Position numbers and translations under genes: made by a program. The notes beneath the pieces were generated by a model, which was not told where the DNA came from, made no database searches, and saw nothing but the letters and a program-made list of their open reading frames with translations. Shown piece by piece: positions 8,363 to 16,962 of a stretch of DNA of 51,771 nt. The stretch comes from Azoarcus sp. Its GTDB lineage: Bacteria > Pseudomonadota > Gammaproteobacteria > Burkholderiales > Rhodocyclaceae. The DNA is taken from contig JAISCE010000017.1 of the NCBI GenBank assembly GCA_031265765.1, forward strand, positions 1-51,771. The letters are read 5' to 3'. Position 1 is the first letter of the stretch, and every line of letters starts with the position of its first letter.

Positions 8363-9478
8363 ATGTCCGGCAATACTTTTGGTACCTTGTTCCGCGTAAC
8401 CTCCTTTGGAGAATCCCATGGCCCGGCAATCGGTTGTGTCGTCGACGGGTGCCCGCCGGGCCTGCCGCTTGCGGCGGCGGACATCCAGGCCGCACTCGAC
8501 CGCCGCAAGCCGGGGACTTCGCGCCATGTGACGCAGCGCCGCGAACCCGATACGGTGGAAATCCTCTCCGGCGTGTTCGAGGAGCGGACGACCGGCGCGC
8601 CGGTCGCTCTCTTGATTCGCAACCGGGATCAACGTTCGCGCGACTACAACGATATTGCCGATACCTTCCGTCCCGGCCATGCCGATTACACTTGGTGGCA
8701 GAAATACGGTATCCGCGATTATCGCGGCGGCGGGCGCGCTTCGGCGCGCGAAACCGCGGTGCGGGTGGCGGCGGGCGCGATTGCGCGCAAGTGGCTGGCG
8801 GAGAGATTCGGCGTCGGAATTCGCGGCTGCGTGGCTCAGATCGGCGAGGTGGCGGTTCCGTTCGGTTCATGGGACGAAGTCGGGCGAAATCCTTTTTTTG
8901 TTTCCAATGCCGCCTTATTGCCCAGGCTCGAAACTTATCTGGATGAACTGCGCCGCGAAGGGGATTCGATCGGCGCCCGGTTGAGCATCGTTGCCAGCGG
9001 CGTGCCGGTGGGATGGGGCGAGCCTGTATTCGACCGGCTGGATGCCGACATCGCCTGCGCGATGATGGGCATCAATGCAGTCAAGGGCGTCGAGATCGGC
9101 GCGGGCTTCGCATCGGTGAGCCAGCGCGGTTCGGTGCATGGCGATGAACTGACGCGCGAGGGCTTTCTTTCCAACAATGCCGGCGGCGTGCTCGGCGGGG
9201 TGTCGTCGGGGCAGGACATCGTGGTGAGCCTGGCGGTCAAACCGGCTGCCAGCATCCGCATCGCGCGGCGTTCGATCAATCGCGCCGGTGATGCGGTGAC
9301 GGTCGGCACCGAAGGACGCCACGACCCCTGCGTGGGTATCCGCGCGGTTCCCGTGGCCGAAGCCATGCTGGCGCTGGTGTTGATCGACCATGCTTTGCGC
9401 CATCGCGCCCAATGCGGTGACGTACAAACGGCTACGCCGAAAATCGCGGGATCGGTCGATGGGCGGCGCGGCGCGTAG
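8363..9478 (+). CDS. aroC: Chorismate synthase
   Basis: A 371-residue enzyme that makes chorismate from 5-enolpyruvylshikimate 3-phosphate, the last step of the shikimate pathway; it needs reduced FMN. The N-terminus [19 protein letters not shown] with GPAIG is the family signature, followed by [46 protein letters not shown] and the C-terminal [18 protein letters not shown]. Length is normal (about 360-370). Monocistronic here, convergent with the membrane coiled-coil pair (46 bases between stops). Confidence 0.97.
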   Translation: MSGNTFGTLFRVTSFGESHGPAIGCVVDGCPPGLPLAAADIQAALDRRKPGTSRHVTQRREPDTVEILSGVFEERTTGAPVALLIRNRDQRSRDYNDIADTFRPGHADYTWWQKYGIRDYRGGGRASARETAVRVAAGAIARKWLAERFGVGIRGCVAQIGEVAVPFGSWDEVGRNPFFVSNAALLPRLETYLDELRREGDSIGARLSIVASGVPVGWGEPVFDRLDADIACAMMGINAVKGVEIGAGFASVSQRGSVHGDELTREGFLSNNAGGVLGGVSSGQDIVVSLAVKPAASIRIARRSINRAGDAVTVGTEGRHDPCVGIRAVPVAEAMLALVLIDHALRHRAQCGDVQTATPKIAGSVDGRRGA

Positions 9479-9524
9479 CGCGGAAGACGCCGCGCTTTCC
9501 CGCGCTGCATATGAAACATCCGAC

Positions 9525-10691
9525 TCAGCGCGGCAGGTGGGTCAGGTTGAAAAGCGTTTCGAGTTGTTGGTGAACACGTTCCGATCTCATGGCATCGCGG
9601 AGTCTTTCCCTTACCTGGATGGTGTAGTGGCATTGCTTGCCGCTGTGCTGTGCGACGGGCCGTATTCGATCGTCGAGGTTGTTGTAGGGGATTTGGCTTC
9701 TCGATAGCAAGCGTTCGATGCCGGGTATTGCGCGCGCCTCGGCTTCGCGCTCGGGCGGCCAGGCGGGTGCGATATGCACGCCGCCGGGGCGGAGTTCGAG
9801 CATGAGCAGGAACTGGGCGTTGCCCGCTCTATCGACCCAGCAGGGCGGCGCGGTGATGGTGTTATGGGTTCCCAGGCGGGTGGGCAGGGAAGCGAGATCG
9901 ACGCCTGCGGGCTGCGAACGCGCCGGCGTCGGTACTGGCGCTGGCGCCGGTACTACTGGCGTTGGCGTTGGCGCTGGCGCCGCTGGCGGGGTGTTCCTGG
10001 CGCTCGTTTCGGGCCGCGGGGGCGCATTGTTTGTGTTTCCGCCGTCCGGCATCGGCGACAAACGTGTTTCGACCAGCCATTTCGCCCAGACGGTTTCCTG
10101 ACCGGGGGCGAGCGGCTGGCCGAGTTCCTGTTCGAGCCGCGTTTCGATCTGGCGGAGAAGTTCGAGCGCCATGAGCGCCTGCGCGGAGATTTCGTTGTCG
10201 GTGAGTTCGTTTCCGGATGCGGCGGACAGGGCGAGGGTTTTCTCTTTCAGCCGCATGCGCAGTTCGAGCGCCGAGAGCAGCGCCTCTTCGGTCGTACCGC
10301 TCAACGTGGAGGATTTGCCCGCCAGTGCCAGAACGTCCTGGACTTCGGTCAGTCCCGCCAATTGGGTGTTGAGTTCCTGGACGCGCGCTTTCAGCGCGGC
10401 GGCTTCGGCTTCCGCCGCCGTTTTGTCGAGCAGGCGCTGGATGACTTCGTCGGCGTTCACGCCCGCTGCCGCGAGTTGGGTTTGAAGTTCCCGGCGAGCC
10501 GACTCGAAGGCATCGCGCGCCAGGGGAAGCGCGTTTTCTTGTTGGCGCTTGTCCAGGCGGGCGAGGGCTTCCGTGCGCGATATATCGGCATCGGCATACA
10601 TCCAGCCGAATACGACCAGCAGAAAGAGGATGAAGATGAACGCGGTTCCGATCAGGGAAAGCCGGAAAACGCTGTCGCTGCCTCTATACAT
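9525..10691 (-). CDS. One-helix membrane protein with coiled coil, Pro-rich linker and conserved-looking C-terminal domain; partner of the giant coiled-coil protein
   Basis: A 388-residue protein I cannot name. Order of parts: short basic N-terminus; one membrane helix (about residues 11-32) with YADAD directly after it; an Ala/Glu/Gln-rich helical, probably coiled-coil region (40-190); an exceptionally Pro/Ala/Thr-rich linker (224-262); and a globular end beginning PPCWVDRAGN with a second cysteine in KQCHYTIQV (C284, C354). It lies 33 bases after the 1047-residue coiled-coil gene and is surely in the same transcript. The arrangement, multi-helix protein with a long tail followed by a single-helix protein with a soluble end, is like MotA/MotB, ExbB/ExbD and ZorA/ZorB pairs, but no OmpA peptidoglycan-binding motif is visible. 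Function is unknown; a defence-type role is inference. Confidence 0.85.
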   Translation of the reverse strand: MYRGSDSVFRLSLIGTAFIFILFLLVVFGWMYADADISRTEALARLDKRQQENALPLARDAFESARRELQTQLAAAGVNADEVIQRLLDKTAAEAEAAALKARVQELNTQLAGLTEVQDVLALAGKSSTLSGTTEEALLSALELRMRLKEKTLALSAASGNELTDNEISAQALMALELLRQIETRLEQELGQPLAPGQETVWAKWLVETRLSPMPDGGNTNNAPPRPETSARNTPPAAPAPTPTPVVPAPAPVPTPARSQPAGVDLASLPTRLGTHNTITAPPCWVDRAGNAQFLLMLELRPGGVHIAPAWPPEREAEARAIPGIERLLSRSQIPYNNLDDRIRPVAQHSGKQCHYTIQVRERLRDAMRSERVHQQLETLFNLTHLPR

Positions 10692-10724
10692 GAATCGCCC
10701 GCGTCAAAAGAAGCCGCCCGTCTG

Positions 10725-13700
10725 TCATTTTCCGTTCGCCTGGGAATCGAAATACTGCCGCATCGTTTGCAGCGCCTGTCTGATGAGGGCAAGTTCCTTG
10801 GTCGATACCATCATGTTGGCCTGTTGCTTGTGGCTGTTTTCCGTTTGTTCGGCGAGCAGCTGTGTCTGGGCATGCATCGCGGCGGCGACTTCCGATTGCT
10901 GTTTGCGGCTGGCTTCGACGATCTGCGTCAGGGCGCGGCCCTGGGTCATGAGGGCGATGGAAACGTCGGACTGTTGCTTTTGGGCGGATTCGGCGGTCTT
11001 GGCCTGGGCGGTGGCCAGGGCCGTGATCTCGGCGTATTGCTTCTGGCTGGTTTCGACGTGTTGCGTCAGCGCCCGGCTCTGGGACATCAGCGCGCCCGAG
11101 ATTTCGGTTTGTTGCTTGCGGTTGCTTTCGACTTGCCGGGCAAGGGATTCGCTCTGGGCAAGGAGCGCGGCGGATATTTCGGTATAGCGTTCCTTGCCGG
11201 TTTTCGCCTGGGCGACCAGTTCGGCGTATTGGTTTTTGCTGTTTTCGATTTGCCGGGCCAAGGCTTGCCCCTGGGCGACGATGGCGGAGGAGGCTTCGGC
11301 TTGCTGCCGCTGGCTGTTTTCGATGTATTGCGCCAGCGTCTGTGTTTGGGAGAGCGCCGCCGCCGAGGTTTCGGCCTGTTGCTGCTGGCTGGCCGCGGTT
11401 TGCCGGGCAAGGGCTTCGCTCTGCGCGGCAACTGTGCCGGATATGTTATCGTAATTCTTGCGGATGTCTTCGATGAATTGCCTGAGCGCCTGGGTTTGCG
11501 TTGTGACCGTGGTGGAGACATCGGCGTATTGTTTGTAACCGTTTTCGACGTGCTGGATCAGAGCTTCGGATTGCGCGACGGCGGCGGCGGAGGCTTCGAT
11601 GTGTTGCCGTTTGCTGGCTTCGACGAATTGCGTGAGTGTTTCATACTGTTTCTGGCTGGCGTCGATCTGCTGCGCCAATGCCTGCCCCTGTGCGGCGACC
11701 GTGGCCGACAGTTCGGCATTTTGCGCGCGGCTCGTGTCGACGTGCCTGCCAAGCGCCTCGCTCTGTGCCACGATTGCCGCCGAGGCTTCGAGTTGCTGTG
11801 TATGGCTGCTTTCGATGTAGCGGGCCAATGCCTGGGTCTGCGTGGCGATCGTGGCGGATAGTTCGGTCTGTTGTTTGTTTTGGGCGAGAATCGTGCCGGA
11901 GAGTTCGCCGTTCCGCGTCTGGTCCGCCTCGATCTGTCGGGAAATCGCTTCACCCTGTGCCACGACCGCCGCCGAGGCTTCGAGTTGCTGCTTCTGGCTG
12001 ATTTCGACATAGCGGGCCAGCGCCTGGGTCTGTGCGATGGCGGCGGACGACATTTCGGCGTACTGCTTTTGGCTGGCCTCGACATGCTGGCTCAAGACTT
12101 GTGTTTGGGTGTGCAGGGCATCCGCGGTCTGGGCCTGCTGTTCGACTTCCTGGGTCAGCAGCCTGCCTTGGACGGCAATCGCGGTCAGAGCCTCATCCTG
12201 CCGCTTCTGGCTGCTTTCGACGTACTGGTTCAGCGATTCGCCCTGCGCCACGACGGCGGACGACACCTCGGCATAGTATTGATGATTGTCCTCGATGTGT
12301 CGGGCCAGCAATCCGGTCTGCGCGGCGAATGCGGACGAAGCTTCCGCCTGCTGCCGCTGGCTGTTTTCAATGTAGCCGGTCAGCGCCTCGATCTGGGCAT
12401 TTGCCGATTCCGACATTTCGCGCTGCTGTTCCCGGGTCGTTTCGACCTGCTGGCTCAAGGCTTCGGTTTGCGCGGCGACCGCGGAAGACAGCCGGGTTTG
12501 TTCCCGGATATTTTCGGCCAGTGCTTCGCTTTGGGCGAGCACCAGGGAGGATGTTTCGGCATGCTGTTTGCGGCTGGCCTCGATCTGTTCGGTCAGCGCC
12601 TGGCCCTGGGTGGCGACCTGGCCCGAGGTTTCGTCTTGCCGCTTCCGGTTTTCGTCGATGTAGCGGGTCAGCGTTTGGCCCTGTATCTTGATCGCGCCCG
12701 CCATCTCGGTATATTGCTTGCGGCTGGCTTCGATGTGCGCGGCCAGCGCCTGATTCTGCATCTTGATCGCACTCGACATTTCGGTCTGCTGCTGCCGGCT
12801 GGTTTCCACGTATTTGCCCAATGCCGTGTTCTGGGACAGAACCGCGGTCGACACTTGGCCGATGTCTTCGCGGGTGGCGTGCAGGGCTTCCTGGGTGGCG
12901 AGCAGGGTTTTCGCCAGTGCTTCCATGCCGCCCGCCTGATCCCGGGCGTTGGCGAGAATCTGTTCTTGCGCTTTGGCCAGTTCGATGACGTGGCCCAGGG
13001 CGTCTCCGATATCGTCGGAGCGTTCGCGCACCTGGAGCAGCGCGGGACCGAGGATTTTGAGCGATTCGGTTACGCCGTCGGACAGCGCGATGATATCGCG
13101 CGTCATCTTCCCGATATTGCCGCCCAGTTCGCCCATCGGCGTCTGGAGCATGGTGGTGAAATAATCGTCGGGGAATACGATGCCTTGCAGGCGTTTTTCG
13201 ACCGCGCCCGCATAGCCATCCACGGATACGGTCAGGCGTTTGCTGGCCGCCCCGATGTCGCCCATGACTCTGGCGAATATCTCCCTGTTCGATTGCACGA
13301 GTCCGCTGAAGAACCCGGAAAGTTCCTCGGTGTGGCTTTCGGTCAGGTGTTCGACGCTGCCGGAGACGCGAGCGACGGCGTCCCGTGCGGCTTCGGCGAC
13401 GCAGACGTCGAATTCCTGCATTTTTTCCAGCGTGGCGTTCAACTGCTGGTACAAGGTGCGCGCGGCGCTGATGGCGCTTTCTTCGGCATCGTCCAGCGCC
13501 TGTACGAGATTCGGTTTGAAACCGACGAAATAAAGCCTGGCGCCGACCCCGAACGCGATGCAGGCCAGCGCCGAGCCGAGCCTCTGCGCAATAGCGGGCA
13601 GCTTCAGGGATATCTGCTGCATGTCGAACAGGCAGGCGATGGCCACGAGAATCATGGCGATGAAGCCGAGGTAATAACACGAGTCGCCGAAATTTTCGTC

Positions 13701-13868
13701 CGAAACCTCGCGCCCCCGGATGTGCGTCGCCGCGCCCAGATATATCGACATCACCGCGAGAGGGGGAATCAGATATCCCCAGGGGCCGGGGATGAGCGTG
13801 CCGCCAAGGGCCGCGGCGGGAATCTCAAGCAAGGCTGAGACGACGAAAAGAATATGGATCTTTTTCAT
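10725..13868 (-). CDS. Giant membrane protein with four N-terminal helices and about 25 tandem coiled-coil repeats
   Basis: A 1047-residue protein. Residues 1-115 hold about four membrane helices (4-24, 32-50, 64-82, 95-113) with the stretch GDSCYYLGFIAMI in the third and FGVGARLYFVG in the fourth. Residues 116-348 are helical (AEESAISAARTLYQQL, then LTESHTEELSGFF). Residues 349-1003 are an unbroken chain of 25-residue repeats: position 2 Leu, 6 Ile/Val, 7 Glu, 9 Ser, 12-13 Gln, 15 Glu, 17 Ser, 20 hydrophobic, 23 Gln. The C-terminus is ALIRQALQTMRQYF. At 0.15 nm per residue the repeat rod would be about 100 nm. It heads a two-gene operon with the one-helix protein. The design resembles ZorA-type motor subunits with long cytoplasmic tails; this is an analogy, not proven homology. 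No annotated family is recognised with certainty. Confidence 0.9.
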   Translation of the reverse strand: MKKIHILFVVSALLEIPAAALGGTLIPGPWGYLIPPLAVMSIYLGAATHIRGREVSDENFGDSCYYLGFIAMILVAIACLFDMQQISLKLPAIAQRLGSALACIAFGVGARLYFVGFKPNLVQALDDAEESAISAARTLYQQLNATLEKMQEFDVCVAEAARDAVARVSGSVEHLTESHTEELSGFFSGLVQSNREIFARVMGDIGAASKRLTVSVDGYAGAVEKRLQGIVFPDDYFTTMLQTPMGELGGNIGKMTRDIIALSDGVTESLKILGPALLQVRERSDDIGDALGHVIELAKAQEQILANARDQAGGMEALAKTLLATQEALHATREDIGQVSTAVLSQNTALGKYVETSRQQQTEMSSAIKMQNQALAAHIEASRKQYTEMAGAIKIQGQTLTRYIDENRKRQDETSGQVATQGQALTEQIEASRKQHAETSSLVLAQSEALAENIREQTRLSSAVAAQTEALSQQVETTREQQREMSESANAQIEALTGYIENSQRQQAEASSAFAAQTGLLARHIEDNHQYYAEVSSAVVAQGESLNQYVESSQKRQDEALTAIAVQGRLLTQEVEQQAQTADALHTQTQVLSQHVEASQKQYAEMSSAAIAQTQALARYVEISQKQQLEASAAVVAQGEAISRQIEADQTRNGELSGTILAQNKQQTELSATIATQTQALARYIESSHTQQLEASAAIVAQSEALGRHVDTSRAQNAELSATVAAQGQALAQQIDASQKQYETLTQFVEASKRQHIEASAAAVAQSEALIQHVENGYKQYADVSTTVTTQTQALRQFIEDIRKNYDNISGTVAAQSEALARQTAASQQQQAETSAAALSQTQTLAQYIENSQRQQAEASSAIVAQGQALARQIENSKNQYAELVAQAKTGKERYTEISAALLAQSESLARQVESNRKQQTEISGALMSQSRALTQHVETSQKQYAEITALATAQAKTAESAQKQQSDVSIALMTQGRALTQIVEASRKQQSEVAAAMHAQTQLLAEQTENSHKQQANMMVSTKELALIRQALQTMRQYFDSQANGK
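10788..12824 (-). repeat. Degenerate 75-bp tandem repeats encoding a 25-residue coiled-coil unit
   Basis: Inside the giant coiled-coil gene the DNA is a continuous array of 75-bp coding repeats. Reading the protein in units that start at the Ala-Leu pair gives mostly 25-residue units, with a few of 21 or 14 residues (for example after residues 448, 569 and 665). The unit lengths fit 7+7+11, three heptads and two heptads, so each variant keeps the coiled-coil register. The units are diverged from each other, so the array is old or under selection for composition rather than freshly amplified. Confidence 0.85.
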
Positions 13869-13998
13869 GGTTCGGCTGTTCGACGAGCGAAGGAAAACGG
13901 CCAGCAGACGGCAACGATAGCGGAAAAACGGCTTTTCCGGAATCGGGTGGAGGCGCGGCGGCGGGCCGCCGCCGTTCGGGAGGGCAGCAGTTGTTCTC

Positions 13999-14406
13999 CT
14001 ACGTTACCGGGAAGGGCAGCGTAAGTTGCTCACTTTCCGGGAGCCTCGACCAGTCAAGCACATTGAGTATGCTGGTCTTGATCGGTCGTTTTTCGTCCCA
14101 AAAGATCAGAGAAGACAGCAAGCCCATAGCTTCCTCGCTTTCGAGACTGGCAAGGGTTTGGCGCGCTTTTTGCTCCGTATCGAAGGAAAGGTAATAAACC
14201 GTGTCATCGAACATGACAGGCCGCCCATCTATCGGCGCGACGAGGCGGAATCTCAGTTTCTTGTACAGGCCGCAGATTGCGATGCGCCACGGTTTGAAAG
14301 CATAGTCTCCAACGCCAAAGATAGAGAAACGAGGGTTCTTGGCGTAGATGGTGCTGGCGCGCGCATCCAGTTGCGAGGCGTGGGCTTCAAGGTAAGTCCA
14401 CGTCAT
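13999..14406 (-). pseudogene. C-terminal fragment of a restriction-modification DNA methyltransferase
   Basis: A 135-codon open frame whose translation (YLEAHASQLDARAS, PRFSIFGVGDYAFKPWRIA, GRPVMFDDTVYYLSF, SLIFWDEKRPIKTSIL) matches my memory of the C-terminal, target-recognition end of N6-adenine DNA methyltransferases of type II/IIG-like systems. The catalytic NPPF/NPPY motif and SAM-binding core are absent, so it cannot methylate DNA. The similarity seems to continue a few codons upstream of the ATG (PVKAIAP), up to about 14427, showing that the ATG is not an original start. It overlaps the endonuclease fragment by four bases. Together they look like the two outer ends of an R-M locus joined by an internal deletion. 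Confidence 0.65.
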
Positions 14407-14645
14407 GGGAGCAATCGCCTTGACAGGCCCTCATATCCAGGGAAGTCAATGCCATTTGCAGAATTGCCCTGCTCGAATTCGTAGCGTCCTTGCAGGTATG
14501 TCCTGAACTTGTGTTCAAGATAGGTGCCGATGGCCTTGCCATCCGTTACGCCGAACAGTTTGGGTTCTGTGTGCGTGCTTTCCATGTCGGAAAACGCCTG
14601 TGCTTCCTTACACAATAGATCAATCGTGAGTGTGATTCTTGTCAT
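14403..14645 (-). pseudogene. N-terminal fragment of a type II restriction endonuclease
   Basis: An 80-codon open frame beginning MTRITLTIDLLCKEA and containing GKAIGTYLEHKFRTYL, YEFEQGNSANGIDFPG, which I recognise as the N-terminal part of a restriction endonuclease family in which GIDFPG contains the first acidic catalytic residue and is normally followed by the D-x-K part of the active site. Here homology stops after FPG and the frame ends ten codons later, so the nuclease is cut off in its active site. The downstream sequence changes to the methyltransferase tail in another frame. It lies 57 bases from the 3' end of tRNA-Ile, a usual integration point for accessory DNA. Confidence 0.6.
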
Positions 14646-14702
14646 TGTTTTGGTGCTGACAACAGATTGTGGGGCGTGTTCGTGATGTACCCGCACCCCG
14701 TT

Positions 14703-14779
14703 TGGTGGGCCCAGCAGGACTTGAACCTGCAACCAACGGATTATGAGTCCGCTGCTCTGACCAATTGAGCTATAGGCCC
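14703..14779 (-). tRNA. ileX: tRNA-Ile(CAU), lysidine-modified type
   Basis: A 77-nt cloverleaf on the minus strand: acceptor stem GGGCCTA paired with TGGGCCC, discriminator A and encoded CCA, D-arm with AGCTCAATTGGTCAGAGC, anticodon stem GCGGA/TCCGT with loop CTCATAA, and T-arm GCAGGTTCAAGTCCTGC. The CAT anticodon could mean Met or Ile2; the acceptor and anticodon-arm sequence and the position directly after rpoD, as for ileX in E. coli, favour tRNA-Ile read at AUA after lysidine modification by TilS. Downstream lies the restriction-modification remnant. Confidence 0.93.
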
Positions 14780-14797
14780 CGAAGAACAGGATGCGCC

Positions 14798-16861
14798 TCA
14801 GGCATCGCTGTCGAGAAAACTGCGCAGCTTTTCGGAACGGCTGGGGTGGCGCAGCTTGCGCAGCGCCTTGGCTTCGATCTGGCGGATGCGCTCGCGGGTG
14901 ACATCGAATTGCTTGCCGACTTCTTCCAGGGTGTGGTCGGTGTTCATCTCGATGCCGAAGCGCATGCGGAGTACCTTGGCTTCGCGCGGGGTGAGCGAGT
15001 CGAGCACCTCTGCGGTGGCGTCGCGCAGACCTGCGTAAGTGGCGGCGTCGGCAGGCGCCAGCGTCGCGGTATCTTCGATGAAATCGCCGAGATGGGAATC
15101 GTCGTCGTCGCCGATCGGTGTTTCCATGGAGATCGGTTCCTTGGAAATCTTCATGATCTTGCGAATTTTTTCTTCGGGCATTTCCATCCGTTCGGCCAGG
15201 GTGGCCGGGTCCGGTTCCTGTCCGGTTTCCTGGAGGATTTGCCGGCTGATGCGATTCATTTTATTGATGGTCTCGATCATGTGCACCGGAATGCGGATGG
15301 TGCGCGCCTGATCCGCGATCGAGCGGGTGATGGCTTGCCGGATCCACCATGTGGCATAGGTGGAAAATTTGTAGCCGCGCCGGTATTCAAACTTGTCGAC
15401 CGCTTTCATCAGGCCGATGTTGCCTTCCTGGATGAGATCGAGGAATTGCAGGCCGCGATTGGTATATTTCTTGGCGATGGAGATGACCAGCCGCAGGTTG
15501 GCCTCGGTCATTTCGCGCTTGGCGCGGCGCATTTTGGCTTCGCCCGTGGACATCTGGCGGTTGATGTCCTTGAGTTCCTTGAGCGGAATGCCGATTTTCT
15601 CTTGCAACTCGATCAGTTTTTGCTGTTCCTCGAAAATGGCGGGGTGGGCGCGTCCAAGGGCGCTGGCATAAGGCTTGCCCAGGGCGATTTCGCCCGGCAG
15701 CCATTCGAGGTCGGTTTCGTGCCCAGGGAAGGACTTGATGAAGTGCGGGCGCGGCATGCCGACGCGCTCGACGCACAGGCTCAGGATCTGGCGTTCGTGG
15801 CTGCGCACTTTGTCGACCATTTGGCGCACGGAGTCGCACAGGCGCTCGATGGTCTTGGCTGTGAAGCGAATGCCAAGCAGTTCGTCGGAGATGGCGCGCT
15901 GGTACTTGAGATAGATTTTGTTCTGCGATCCGCTCTTGCCGAGCGTTTTCATCATCTTTTTGTAATGGTTGCGAATGATCTCGAACCGGGCGAGCGCGTC
16001 GGCCTTGAGTTGCGCCAGCGAGGCGGCGCTGGCGGCGGCTTCGCCGTCTTCGTCGCTTTCGCTGTTTTCTTCGCTCTCGCTGTTTTCACCGTTGTCGCCG
16101 CCTTCGCTTCCGCCGTCCTTGGCATTGGCGTTGCCTTCGGCGTCGATGGCGGTTTTTTCGGTTTTTTCGGCTTCGGCTTCTTCTTCGGGCGCTTCTTGTG
16201 CGACGACATCGAGATCGATCACCGCATCGACGATTTCATCGGCCCGCGTCTCGTCACGGGTGACCCTGTCGGCGATTTCCAGCATTTCGGCAATGGTGGT
16301 CGGGCAAGCGGAAATGGCCTGCACCATATGCTTCAGACCTTCTTCGATACGCTTGGCAATCTCGATTTCGCCTTCGCGGGTGAGAAGCTCGACCGTACCC
16401 ATTTCTCGCATATACATGCGCACCGGGTCGGTGGTGCGCCCGAACTCGGCGTCGACCGTGGACAGGGCCTGCTCGGCTTCTTCCTCGGCGACATCTTCGT
16501 CGACCGGATTGGCGACGCTGTCGGTCATGAGCAGGTCTTCCGTCGCGGGGGCGACATCGTAGACCTGGATGCCCAGACTGTTGAAGGTGGTGATGATGTC
16601 TTCGATCTGCTCGGCGTCGGCAACGTCGTCCGGCAGATGGTCGCTGATTTCGGCGTAGGTCAGGTAGCCGCGCTCCTTGCCGAGCGTAATCAGGGTCTTG
16701 AGCTGGGTTCGACGGACTTCGGCGTCGACCTGTGTCAGCGCGGAACTCTGGAGAGCCAATGCGACCCTGTATTTTTCCCTGGCCTCCTTGGACCTGGATC
16801 TGCGCCCCTTGGAAGCGCCTGTTTTGCGGGGATCTTTATCCTTGGCTTTTTCGCGTGCCAT
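14798..16861 (-). CDS. rpoD: RNA polymerase primary sigma factor sigma-70
   Basis: A 687-residue housekeeping sigma factor. Region 1.1 is near residues 45-100 ([21 protein letters not shown]), region 1.2 has [21 protein letters not shown], a long acidic non-conserved region (about 215-275) is rich in E, S and N, region 2 has [20 protein letters not shown] and [15 protein letters not shown], and region 4.2 ends with [18 protein letters not shown]. Length is close to the betaproteobacterial norm with a slightly long acidic insert. GAGGAG lies 5 bases before the ATG. It is the third gene of the rpsU-dnaG-rpoD operon, with a 101-base gap after dnaG. Confidence 0.98.
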   Translation of the reverse strand: MAREKAKDKDPRKTGASKGRRSRSKEAREKYRVALALQSSALTQVDAEVRRTQLKTLITLGKERGYLTYAEISDHLPDDVADAEQIEDIITTFNSLGIQVYDVAPATEDLLMTDSVANPVDEDVAEEEAEQALSTVDAEFGRTTDPVRMYMREMGTVELLTREGEIEIAKRIEEGLKHMVQAISACPTTIAEMLEIADRVTRDETRADEIVDAVIDLDVVAQEAPEEEAEAEKTEKTAIDAEGNANAKDGGSEGGDNGENSESEENSESDEDGEAAASAASLAQLKADALARFEIIRNHYKKMMKTLGKSGSQNKIYLKYQRAISDELLGIRFTAKTIERLCDSVRQMVDKVRSHERQILSLCVERVGMPRPHFIKSFPGHETDLEWLPGEIALGKPYASALGRAHPAIFEEQQKLIELQEKIGIPLKELKDINRQMSTGEAKMRRAKREMTEANLRLVISIAKKYTNRGLQFLDLIQEGNIGLMKAVDKFEYRRGYKFSTYATWWIRQAITRSIADQARTIRIPVHMIETINKMNRISRQILQETGQEPDPATLAERMEMPEEKIRKIMKISKEPISMETPIGDDDDSHLGDFIEDTATLAPADAATYAGLRDATAEVLDSLTPREAKVLRMRFGIEMNTDHTLEEVGKQFDVTRERIRQIEAKALRKLRHPSRSEKLRSFLDSDA

Positions 16862-16883
16862 GGCACTCCTCGAGTGGTTCGGG

Positions 16884-16907
16884 AGAATCTGTGAAACAGA
16901 AGATTCT
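16884..16907 (-). other. AU-rich hairpin in the dnaG-rpoD spacer
   Basis: The spacer between dnaG and rpoD contains a perfect 7-bp inverted repeat (AGAATCT / AGATTCT) with a 10-nt loop, 23 bases before the rpoD start. In E. coli the dnaG-rpoD junction of this operon is an RNA-processing site; a similar role here is only an inference from position and low stability. There is no U-tract, so it is not an intrinsic terminator. Confidence 0.35.
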
Positions 16908-16962
16908 ACTATGAATCGGATGGTCTTGTAAAAGTAGCAAGCGTGCTCTTTTCGCGCAACAG

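Noticed and set aside
9774-11861. A 695-codon plus-strand open frame opposite the coiled-coil pair
   Set aside because: It is the mirror of the repeat-rich coding region; its translation is Gly/Arg/Leu-rich with no domain, and third-position GC favours the minus-strand frame.
10788-12824. Regular 75-bp periodicity that could suggest a CRISPR array
   Set aside because: The units are diverged coding repeats in one open frame, without identical repeats or unrelated spacers; no cas genes are present.
11871-13838. A 655-codon plus-strand open frame opposite the N-terminal half of the giant coiled-coil protein
   Set aside because: Same reason: a shadow of highly regular coding repeats; no ribosome site and no recognisable family.
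13945-13980. GC-rich inverted repeat upstream of the giant coiled-coil gene
   Set aside because: A CGGCGGC/GCCGCCG palindrome, but no T-run in either direction and frequent in DNA of this base composition; not called.
14765-16894. A 709-codon plus-strand open frame opposite rpoD
   Set aside because: The minus strand is unmistakably rpoD; the antisense frame is rich in F and G and is a by-product of rpoD codon use.
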